The position numbers were made by a program, and so were the translations under genes. From assembly GCA_002451015.1 (NCBI GenBank), contig DKBB01000151.1, positions 1-13,473 of the forward strand: a stretch of 13,473 nt of DNA. Reading direction: 5' to 3'. Position 1 is the first letter of the stretch, and every line of letters starts with the position of its first letter. The notes under the pieces were generated by a model. It had not been told where the DNA came from, did not search any database, and saw nothing but the letters and a program-made list of their open reading frames with translations. Origin of the DNA: Acidobacteria bacterium UBA6911. GTDB lineage: Bacteria; Acidobacteriota; UBA6911. Of the stretch, positions 8,601 to 13,473 are shown piece after piece.

Positions 8601-9500
8601 ATTACGACTGTTATAAGCTACGTACTGGTGATTGCCGGGCTTTCGGCCATAGGTGCCAAATTGGGCTTGAAATGGTCCCAGGTCCAGTGGCTGGCCGCTG
8701 CGTTCTCTTTCGGACTCGGATTCGGCCTGCAGGATATCTTCGCCAACTTTTTTTCAGGCATTGTTCTCCTCTTCGAGCGCCCGATGCGTGTCGGCGATTT
8801 GTGCCGCTTCGGCGACCAGCTTGGGACTGTTGAGGCAATCGGCCTCCGGTCCACAAAGATCCGGAGCCTCGACCGGACCGTCATCAATGTGCCCAATGCG
8901 GATTTCTCCAAGAAGGAACTGGTGAATTACGACAAACGGGACCGTATTCTTCTCAGAACGACCATAGGGCTTCGCTATGAGACAACGGACGAACAGCTTC
9001 GCTATGTGTTGGTCAAGATACGCGAGCTCCTGTTGTCTCACCCCAAAGTGTTTGAAGATCCCGCGCGCGTTCGATTCATCGGCTACGGGGATTATTCGCT
9101 CAACATGGAGATCTTTGCTTACATAGCCGCGAAGGACTGGAGCGAGTTCCTGGGTATTCAGGAGGACATATTTCTCCGGATCATGCGCATTGTCAAGGAA
9201 TCGGGATCCGGGTTTGCGTTCCCGTCGCAGACAACCTACCTGACCCGCGATGGAGGACTGGATTCTGAACGGACGGCTTGCGTGGAAGCGGAAGTGAAAG
9301 CCTGGAGAGCCGATAAAGAGCTTCCGTTTCCTGACTTCTCGGAGCGTCAAAGACGCAGGTTGCGCGACAGCCTGGATTTTCCTCCGACGGGATCTCCGTT
9401 CGGCGGATTTTCGGGAAGGATAGGAAATGTCGATAATGGGGGGCGCGACAAAGAGCCGTCCCGGCCGGGCCACGACACGGATAAGGATAAGACCTCCTGA
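5664..9500 (+). CDS. Large mechanosensitive ion channel, MscK/MscM-like (MscS superfamily)
   Basis: This 1278-residue inner-membrane protein should act as a tension-gated valve that releases solutes on osmotic downshock. A signal sequence (around 31-46, LLLVSSVSILFG) is followed by a periplasmic, Glu/Arg-rich, coiled-coil domain to about residue 520. I count roughly eleven membrane segments between 530 and 1045. A charged cytoplasmic stretch lies near 785-825. The MscS pore helix is at about 1008-1045 (QWLAAAFSFGLGFGLQDIFANFFSG), followed by LLFERPMRVGD and the beta and alpha/beta vestibule (RSTKIRSLDRTVINVPN). It ends at about 1190 with FAFPSQTTYL plus a hydrophilic tail of some 80 residues. 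Architecture and length match MscK (KefA) and MscM. The start is uncertain: 5664 has GGAG at 6 bases, but 5721 (GAGG at 9 bases) gives a cleaner signal peptide. Residue numbers here use 5664. It is flanked by long spacers and is likely monocistronic. Confidence 0.92.
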   Translation: MNQTLPPDCFTGVGMRVKLMSSKLLKHRVPWTFLLLVSSVSILFGQQPSNPATAGVDVSRQDVMNLVRETENERSLDEQIREEILKLCDESLEALSASEGFSAGAIRYESNRESIPRLVESLEKQLLHATTDQDIEVPESASAEDVQQILQQAGAELASRRAAVQAIKESADERNLRRAEINREIAALNQRIYELDSSIESIIETASETLLRKATLTNLAARRRSAVEEVNALNAELINLNLRTPLRRLRRQRAERRVMEAVQRERHLEEILASKVNDEMEQNLSRLSLETAAAVNKYPGLKVLTDEILKITDQLFGPEGVENAAKPLTAELNASREAYRKTAQVMEVARNKYAALGDRADLQRWFPVIPPEVPPRNVLERRIEQRAVQLADANATLVGLRDRRANLPDFDGELASLLYSLGPAADESEELERQSLCRQLLVTRTELLDRLISRYADYYNKLKDLDAVSRALHNELRMGYEFTLERIFWRRSVSGPLLPRGSDILSAARWLFANQEWPGSLVRSFQGVVRNPWAAISGLVLLILLLSCRKLFEQRLTLNGKLANESEKPLRPLFESVILTFILAAPVPLLMAEFGLFLSAFQPAAVAEKFGGALFRLAFLAFGLELIVQIFRERGFAETQFEWSREQCGKISREVRLLMSILIPSSLIFLSFGGKASDHVGDPARIAHLESLGRVALIVSLSMVALTSLRLWRLLTRMRGGVYVRFHGGVLMVLAVACLVGALLSVYGWHLSAFVLALLVFRSFFLVFDVALISAFIERLRQIRLKVLRERHSQKLREQASENDEDTEEALAEAENIDMESTNRKVGESIRLGAMIATLLGLYMIWVGQLPSLRFLERVQLLPTVRILPMDFPAPSDLAIQSISTESPAAPDEEQAGLKTPGLPASPLTDMLVSASQSAKTTVADEATATGSGYSLTLSGLLGAIVILLFTMALAKYIPSLFDFIILSRFRIVSGDRKAITTVISYVLVIAGLSAIGAKLGLKWSQVQWLAAAFSFGLGFGLQDIFANFFSGIVLLFERPMRVGDLCRFGDQLGTVEAIGLRSTKIRSLDRTVINVPNADFSKKELVNYDKRDRILLRTTIGLRYETTDEQLRYVLVKIRELLLSHPKVFEDPARVRFIGYGDYSLNMEIFAYIAAKDWSEFLGIQEDIFLRIMRIVKESGSGFAFPSQTTYLTRDGGLDSERTACVEAEVKAWRADKELPFPDFSERQRRRLRDSLDFPPTGSPFGGFSGRIGNVDNGGRDKEPSRPGHDTDKDKTS

Positions 9501-9814
9501 TCGCGAATTTCCTGACGCACCCTGAATAGCCGCCTCAGGGACCGCCGCGGCCTGGGAAAGGAAGCGGACTCGGTTTTGCGTATTTCTTTTTGTAAATGTT
9601 TGATATGATTCGGGTATCGATCAACCGTAAGAAAGATTTTAAAAAACAGAACCCCAAAGTTGTCCGTTTTATAGGTTTTGTGTTGTTGAGAAGAGCGGTC
9701 GGACGGTTTGAAAACCGGGGCTTTTCCGGGCACCGGCGCATACGAAAAACCTGCCCAGCCGACACTTGTTCAAAATAATGCACAAAAAGACTTTGCTAGA
9801 AGGGACCGAACACT
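9501..9814. other. Intergenic region with inverted repeats
   Basis: This 314-bp gap contains three short dyads: CCCTGA/TCAGGG (9520-9540) just after the channel stop, CGGTTT-GA-AAACCG at 9704-9717, and an overlapping G/C-rich CCGG...CCGG stretch at about 9715-9737. None is followed by a clear T-run, so I do not call a terminator, though the first is well placed to be a weak one. TATGAT at about 9603 could be a -10 box but has no good -35 partner. An open frame at 9596-9778 has no family look. Confidence 0.45.
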
Positions 9815-10240
9815 ATGCGGAATACAATTGCCTCTATCACGGTTTTTGTCCTGTTCGCTTTTATGGGCGGGGTTGTTGCCGCCCAGACACGCGTACATGA
9901 CAAGGACATTGAGACCATGATGAAGAATCTGAACGAGGATGCAAAGAAATTCAAAACGAGCTTCAACTCCGGAATTGGGAAAACAACCATCCGCAAAACT
10001 TCCCGCGAAAAAGAATCCAAGTCATTGGTGCAGAGGTTCGAACAGCAGACCGCCGGGATGTTGAATCAGTTCAAACAGAACAAGAAGGCGGACTCCCAAA
10101 TTAAGCTTGTATTTAGAAGCGCCGAACAGATCAACCAGTTACTTGACGAGGTCAGTCTGGACAAACAGACGGTTTCGGCCTGGGAAAAGGTCCAGGAGGA
10201 ACTTAACCTTCTGAAGAAAAGCCTGGGGGTAACGGAATAG
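9815..10240 (+). CDS. Small secreted helical protein of unknown function
   Basis: This 141-residue protein has a clear Sec signal peptide with a hydrophobic core and likely cleavage after VAA (residue 23). The mature part of about 118 residues is strongly charged and predicted mostly helical by eye, with heptad-like spacing in LVQRFEQQTAGMLNQFKQ and SAEQINQLLDEV. The wording (a 'MMKNLNEDAKKFKTSF' helix, a middle 'QRFEQQT' helix, and a C-terminal 'SAWEKVQEELNLLKKSLGV' helix) resembles short hypothetical proteins I associate with Acidobacteriota, but I cannot name a family. AAGGGA lies 9 bases before the ATG. There are no cysteines, lipobox or enzymatic motif. It is followed 143 bases later by the outer-membrane barrel gene on the same strand, so a shared envelope role is possible but unproven. 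Confidence 0.8.
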   Translation: MRNTIASITVFVLFAFMGGVVAAQTRVHDKDIETMMKNLNEDAKKFKTSFNSGIGKTTIRKTSREKESKSLVQRFEQQTAGMLNQFKQNKKADSQIKLVFRSAEQINQLLDEVSLDKQTVSAWEKVQEELNLLKKSLGVTE

Positions 10241-10383
10241 GACCACGATATAGAATTTGGGATCGACCTGGAAACTGCCGGCTCAATGCAGATTCGGTGC
10301 CGGGAGATAGCGATCGGTTTGTAATGGGGTGTTTTTTGCAGTCGATGCTGCATATTTTATGGATGACGGCTGCGGGAATGTGT

Positions 10384-11340
10384 ATGCGGCGATGCGCACG
10401 TTTCCGAAGAGAAATTCATTTAATGCAATGCCGCGGCATATTGCCGGCCATGCTCGTGTTGATGCTGTGCGGCCCGTGGGCGGCCGGCGCCGCCGCGCAG
10501 GAACTGTCCCCCCGTTCCTTCTGGCCGGCGCCCCGGGGAACCAAAGTAGTCGTGCTGGGGTATTCGTACGCTTCGGGAGACATCGTCATGGATCCTTCGC
10601 TTCCAATCGACAGCGGCGAATCCAGGATCCACACCGGCTTCTTTGCTTACATGCAGACATTCAACCTGTTGGGACGCACGGCCAATTTTGTGGTGGAACT
10701 GCCGTATCAGGGAGGCACGTCAAAAGGTTTCCTGCTGGGATACCCGATAGAGGGGGATGTCTCCGGCTTGAATGATCTGGGCGTCACGCTGGCGGTCAAT
10801 CTTTTCGGCGCCCCTTCCATGACCCCGCAGGAATTTCTTGAGCTTCGCGCCAACCCGCGTCCGTTGCTGGGCGCAAGCTTCAAAGTAGTGATGCCCACGG
10901 GGCAGTACGATACCGACCGGCTGCTGAATGTCGGGGCTAATCGCTGGGCGGCCAAAGCAAAGCTCGGCTACCTGTTACCCCTGACCACGAAGTGGATTTT
11001 GGAGGTTGAAGGAGGTGCATGGTTTTTCGGGGACAACGGGGACTTTCTCCCGGGGAAGAGGGAGCAGAATCCCATATTCGCCGGGGAGGTTCATTTAATC
11101 AGAAGGTTCAAGCCCGGATTCTGGGCGTCCGCCGAGGCCAACTTCTACATGGGCGGGGACCAGACTATTGGAGTAAACCAGCTGATAGACCTGCAGAGGA
11201 ATTCGAGAATCGGAGGGACGCTGGTTGTGCCGTTTCTCGATCGTTATTCCGTCAAGGTTGGGTACAGCGCCAATATCGTCACCGATTTTGGAACCGATCT
11301 CAACCAGTTCCTTGTGAGCTACCAGATCGCCTTCAGGTAG
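10384..11340 (+). CDS. Outer-membrane transporter-like barrel (MetA-pathway of phenol degradation family)
   Basis: This is a 318-residue predicted outer-membrane beta-barrel. After a signal peptide ending near AAGAAAQ (residue 39), the protein shows alternating hydrophobic strands rich in G, Y, F and W, and ends in VSYQIAFR, with an aromatic/hydrophobic strand near the C-terminus as barrels have. The pattern TKVVVLGYSYASGD, then ELPYQGG, NDLGVTLAVNLFGAP, FKVVMPTGQYD, GANRWAAKAKLGYLLPL and EVEGGAWFFGDN is the hallmark order of the PF13557 'transporter' family, which is linked with uptake of aromatic or hydrophobic compounds. I chose ATG at 10384 (GGGA 6 bases upstream); ATG at 10423 gives a shorter, classical signal peptide and is equally plausible, while the frame itself is open from 10297 (GTG). 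It lies between the small secreted protein and the DUF1254 lipoprotein, all on the plus strand. Substrate unknown. Confidence 0.85.
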   Translation: MRRCARFRREIHLMQCRGILPAMLVLMLCGPWAAGAAAQELSPRSFWPAPRGTKVVVLGYSYASGDIVMDPSLPIDSGESRIHTGFFAYMQTFNLLGRTANFVVELPYQGGTSKGFLLGYPIEGDVSGLNDLGVTLAVNLFGAPSMTPQEFLELRANPRPLLGASFKVVMPTGQYDTDRLLNVGANRWAAKAKLGYLLPLTTKWILEVEGGAWFFGDNGDFLPGKREQNPIFAGEVHLIRRFKPGFWASAEANFYMGGDQTIGVNQLIDLQRNSRIGGTLVVPFLDRYSVKVGYSANIVTDFGTDLNQFLVSYQIAFR

Positions 11341-11496
11341 GCGCCGGGATTTCCAGCATTCTCCGGGTACCGTGAAAATGAAACAGGGGAATTATTAACA
11401 GTCCATTGGTTGCCGTTTTCGTAGAATTCTTTTGCCCACGTCAGGGTTAGAATGGGATGATGCGAACAATCCGTTGGCGCCCGCGGATGCTGAGGA

Positions 11497-11519
11497 TCGG
11501 TCACACCAGATCTGACCGA
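11497..11519. repeat. 7-bp inverted repeat in the leader of the DUF1254 gene
   Basis: TCGGTCA (11497-11503) and TGACCGA (11513-11519) are perfect complements with a 9-base spacer, exactly 100 bases before the next start codon. It could be an operator dyad or an RNA hairpin. The rest of the 278-bp gap (11341-11618) shows no gene and no clear terminator for the barrel gene. Confidence 0.35.
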
Positions 11520-11618
11520 AGCCGGGGCTGAAAGAGTTGCCGGTTGCTCTTGCACAGATGCCGGATCGCCCGCCCTGGCCACCTGAAATGTTATAAGGTT
11601 TTCTGGAAGGAGATACCG

Positions 11619-13040
11619 ATGAAAAATAATGTGGCTCTGGTCGCACTCGTTTTAATTATGACAGTTTCGTTGATTTCAGCCTGTTCGTCCCAAAAGTCCA
11701 GCAGAACGGCCGATTTCACCCCGGAGGAAATCGACAATATCGTACGCCGGTCGTATCCATACGTCGCCATGTACAACGTCATCAATAAAGGCGCACTCCA
11801 AAATGCGGGCTTGACGAATACCAGCGGCTGGAACGTGTGCGTGGCCGATACGGAACTCAAGGACCACAACCTGAAAACCATCGCGCGTCCCAACAACGAC
11901 ACTTTGTACGATGTCTGCATGCTGGACCTGCGCCGTGAACCGATTGTGATCGAGTACCCGGCTTTTGATTCAAAGTATGTGGTCCTCGAAACGTCCGCCT
12001 ACGATCATTATTGCGATATTCCTCTCGCAACCACGAAGGGGGATTTCAAAGAGCCCAGGAGGATTCTTTACTACACCGAGCGCACTGAAGGTTACTCCGG
12101 GGAAGCGGTCGAAGGCGTCGACACCGTCATGGAAATGTCGGGGGATTTTGCAATTGCATTCCTGCGCGTGATGCCCCATGCGGCCGAACCGCAGCGCATG
12201 CAGCGAAACATAGCCGCCATGAAAACGGTGCAACCCCGGACGCTGTCCCAGTACCAGGGAAAACCTGCAATGCCTTCAGAGGCCGCCGATTTTCCCGCTG
12301 TCGGCAGCGATTTTGAGGTCTTCGAAAACAATTTCCCGGAAGTCATGCAGTTTGTGTTTAATCACACGACCTTCGATCCTCAGGATGCAATGGATCAGGC
12401 CGTGCTGTCCGCTCTCGAGCCGCTCGGTGTGGTCCCGGGAAAACCGTCTGATCCCGAATCAGTCGCAAAATTTGACGGTAAGGTTTTTGGCGAAACCGCC
12501 CGGCGGATGGCCCGTCAGCAGATGGATCTCATGAGCCGGTCGGAAGGAAATCCGTTAGTGTACGACCTGTTCAAGCCGAAAGGACAGATGACAATCGATG
12601 CTATGGTGGCCCAGTCCGTCATCGGGCCGATCGGGGTTCCGGCGCATCAGGCCGTCTACCCGCCGGTTACGACAAGCGACGGCATGCCGATGAACGCAAT
12701 CAACGATTACGTGATTCGAATGTCCCAAGATGAGCTGCCTCCAGCCCGGGCATTCTGGTCCGTTACGCTCTATGATTCTGAAAATGGATTCTTCATACCC
12801 AACGAGCGGAAGAAGTACAGCGTTGGCGAGAACGCCGGTATGAAGCTGAACAGGAACGGAGGCATCGAGATCTACATCGCCGCAGAGAAGCCGAAGGGGG
12901 TGCCGGAAGAGAACTGGCTGCCGATCAACCGCGGGGACGAAGCCCTGGACGTTATCATGCGCATTTACGGGCCGGATCTCGAGAAAATGAAGTCCTGGAC
13001 CGCTCCGAAGGCGGAGAAACTGGCTGGGAAGGAGAATTAG
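11619..13040 (+). CDS. DUF1254/DUF1214 domain lipoprotein
   Basis: This 473-residue protein has an N-terminal lipoprotein signal: hydrophobic core then ISAC, with C22 the lipidation site, so it is anchored in an envelope membrane. The DUF1254 part spans roughly residues 43-185 and includes NDTLYDVCMLDLRREP, EYPAFDSKYVVLE and AYDHYCDIPL. The DUF1214 part lies at about 375-465 and includes ARAFWSVTLYDSENGFFIPN, KLNRNGGIEIYI, NWLPINRGD and the closing RIYGPDLEKM. This pairing in this order is the standard form of the family; its biochemical role is not established. I chose ATG at 11619 because a strong AAGGAG lies just upstream and the lipobox then falls at the usual place; the frame opens earlier at 11544 without support. 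The gene precedes a lipoprotein-type arylsulfatase in the same direction, an arrangement I recall seeing for this family. Confidence 0.92.
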   Translation: MKNNVALVALVLIMTVSLISACSSQKSSRTADFTPEEIDNIVRRSYPYVAMYNVINKGALQNAGLTNTSGWNVCVADTELKDHNLKTIARPNNDTLYDVCMLDLRREPIVIEYPAFDSKYVVLETSAYDHYCDIPLATTKGDFKEPRRILYYTERTEGYSGEAVEGVDTVMEMSGDFAIAFLRVMPHAAEPQRMQRNIAAMKTVQPRTLSQYQGKPAMPSEAADFPAVGSDFEVFENNFPEVMQFVFNHTTFDPQDAMDQAVLSALEPLGVVPGKPSDPESVAKFDGKVFGETARRMARQQMDLMSRSEGNPLVYDLFKPKGQMTIDAMVAQSVIGPIGVPAHQAVYPPVTTSDGMPMNAINDYVIRMSQDELPPARAFWSVTLYDSENGFFIPNERKKYSVGENAGMKLNRNGGIEIYIAAEKPKGVPEENWLPINRGDEALDVIMRIYGPDLEKMKSWTAPKAEKLAGKEN

Positions 13041-13043
13041 ATC

Positions 13044-13104
13044 GCCCTTTGATGGAATCGGTGACAGGAATTTCTGCATCACGAATCGCTTTTGGTAAAA
13101 GGGC
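13044..13104 (+). repeat. Long interrupted inverted repeat, possible weak terminator
   Basis: GCCCTTT at 13044-13050 pairs with AAAGGGC at 13098-13104, with an inner TGATG/CATCA pairing (13050-13054 with 13077-13081) and an internal CTTTT-GGT-AAAAG. T-rich sequence follows (TTTGTTATTTTA). Placement right after the DUF1254 stop codon fits a terminator, but the loop is large and the pairing imperfect. Confidence 0.3.
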
Positions 13105-13206
13105 ATTTGTTATTTTAGCTTCGGTTTTATTTATTATCGAACCCAGGATACCCTTGGTATAAAAATCCTGAAGCGGTTTTACAAATTTCTAAAAGAGCAG
13201 TGATTT

Positions 13207-13227
13207 GCGCCGGGGAAGTACCGGCGC
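13207..13227 (+). repeat. 7-bp G/C hairpin upstream of the second sulfatase
   Basis: GCGCCGG (13207-13213) and CCGGCGC (13221-13227) form a perfect stem with a 7-base loop, GGAAGTA. It stands out in an AT-rich leader, 46 bases before the sulfatase start codon. No T-run follows on the plus strand, so it is more likely a leader structure or protein site than a terminator. Confidence 0.45.
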
Positions 13228-13273
13228 TGAACATGATATTGCTATAAAAAAGAAAATGGCAAGGAGGATAGCG

Positions 13274-13473
13274 ATGCGAAACAGAACCATGATTTTATTG
13301 CTGATGATACCGGTGCTGGCCGCATTTTGCGGCTGCGGTGGCGAAAAGGGTCCTGCCTCGAACGAAGTGGGTGCAGTCCTACCGTTTGATCCGCCGCCGA
13401 TGGGCGGTACGGTGGGAACTACCGTGCAGGAGTCGGTCCACAAGTGGCGCGAGCAGCCGCGGCATCTTCCGGA
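13274..13473 (+). CDS. Lipoprotein arylsulfatase, N-terminal part (cut by the window end)
   Basis: The frame starts at ATG 13274 after a near-perfect AAGGAGG 6 bases upstream and stays open to the window end, giving 66 residues. Residues 1-21 are a lipoprotein-type signal (MRNRT, hydrophobic core, AFCGCGG, with C21 the likely lipidated cysteine; F at -3 is unusual but tolerated). The following VLPFDPPPMGG, then TTVQESVHKWREQPRHLP, is the typical N-terminal lead of a large group of arylsulfatases, where the next residues are normally 'APN' followed by the metal-binding 'DD' strand. The catalytic cysteine lies beyond the window, so activity cannot be judged. This is a second sulfatase of a different subgroup from the one at 2359-4014, and it follows the DUF1254/DUF1214 gene by 233 bases in the same direction. 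Confidence 0.72.
   Translation, partial: MRNRTMILLLMIPVLAAFCGCGGEKGPASNEVGAVLPFDPPPMGGTVGTTVQESVHKWREQPRHLP

Noticed and set aside
8754..9473. Open frame (239 codons) on the minus strand opposite the MscS domain
   Set aside because: The plus strand here encodes the conserved MscS pore and vestibule; the antisense translation has no recognisable family features.
9596..9778. 60-codon open frame in the gap after the channel gene
   Set aside because: Basic, random-looking translation with no ribosome binding site or hydrophobic or domain pattern.
1..13473. CRISPR arrays, tRNA or rRNA genes, prophage or integrase genes
   Set aside because: I saw no regularly spaced repeats, no tRNA-like T-arm and acceptor pairs, and no recombinase motifs on either strand.

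Overview
This is ordinary bacterial chromosome with intact coding genes on both strands and no RNA gene, CRISPR array or complete mobile element that I can see. The host is probably a diderm (Gram-negative) bacterium. The window encodes a Tat-exported flavoprotein, a large MscK/MscM-type mechanosensitive channel with a periplasmic coiled-coil domain, a predicted outer-membrane barrel of the 'MetA-pathway of phenol degradation' family and two apparent lipoproteins. The small secreted protein at 9815-10240 resembles a type I associate with Acidobacteriota, so I lean that way, but this rests on memory of family look and not on a search.

Layout, left to right. (1) 1-1635, minus strand: Tat-exported FAD-binding (fumarate-reductase-like) oxidoreductase. 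(2) 1636-2358: AT-richer spacer holding a short decayed TPR remnant (about 1990-2091) and a TATATGA/TCATATA dyad ahead of the next gene. (3) 2359-4014, plus: exported formylglycine-type sulfatase. (4) 4086-5249, minus: acyl-CoA dehydrogenase, convergent with the sulfatase. (5) 5250-5663: divergent intergenic region with a hairpin and a 14-bp palindrome around a ribosome binding site. (6) 5664-9500, plus: 1278-residue mechanosensitive channel. (7) 9815-10240, plus: small secreted helical protein of unknown function. (8) 10384-11340, plus: outer-membrane transporter-like barrel. (9) 11619-13040, plus: DUF1254/DUF1214 lipoprotein. (10) 13274 to the window end, plus: N-terminus of a second arylsulfatase, cut by the window edge.

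A possible common theme is handling of sulfated and aromatic or hydrophobic organic compounds. Two exported sulfatases would release sulfate in the periplasm, the barrel could admit substrate, and the flavoprotein and acyl-CoA dehydrogenase could take part in oxidation or reduction of the carbon skeleton. DUF1254/DUF1214 proteins often sit near sulfatases in my recollection. The genes are not one tight operon: gaps of 143-315 bp separate the four plus-strand genes after the channel, and the first three genes alternate in strand. No sulfatase-maturating enzyme (FGE or anSME) lies in the window. The mechanosensitive channel looks like an unrelated housekeeping gene. I see no clearly new defence or regulatory system here; the findings are modest leads.
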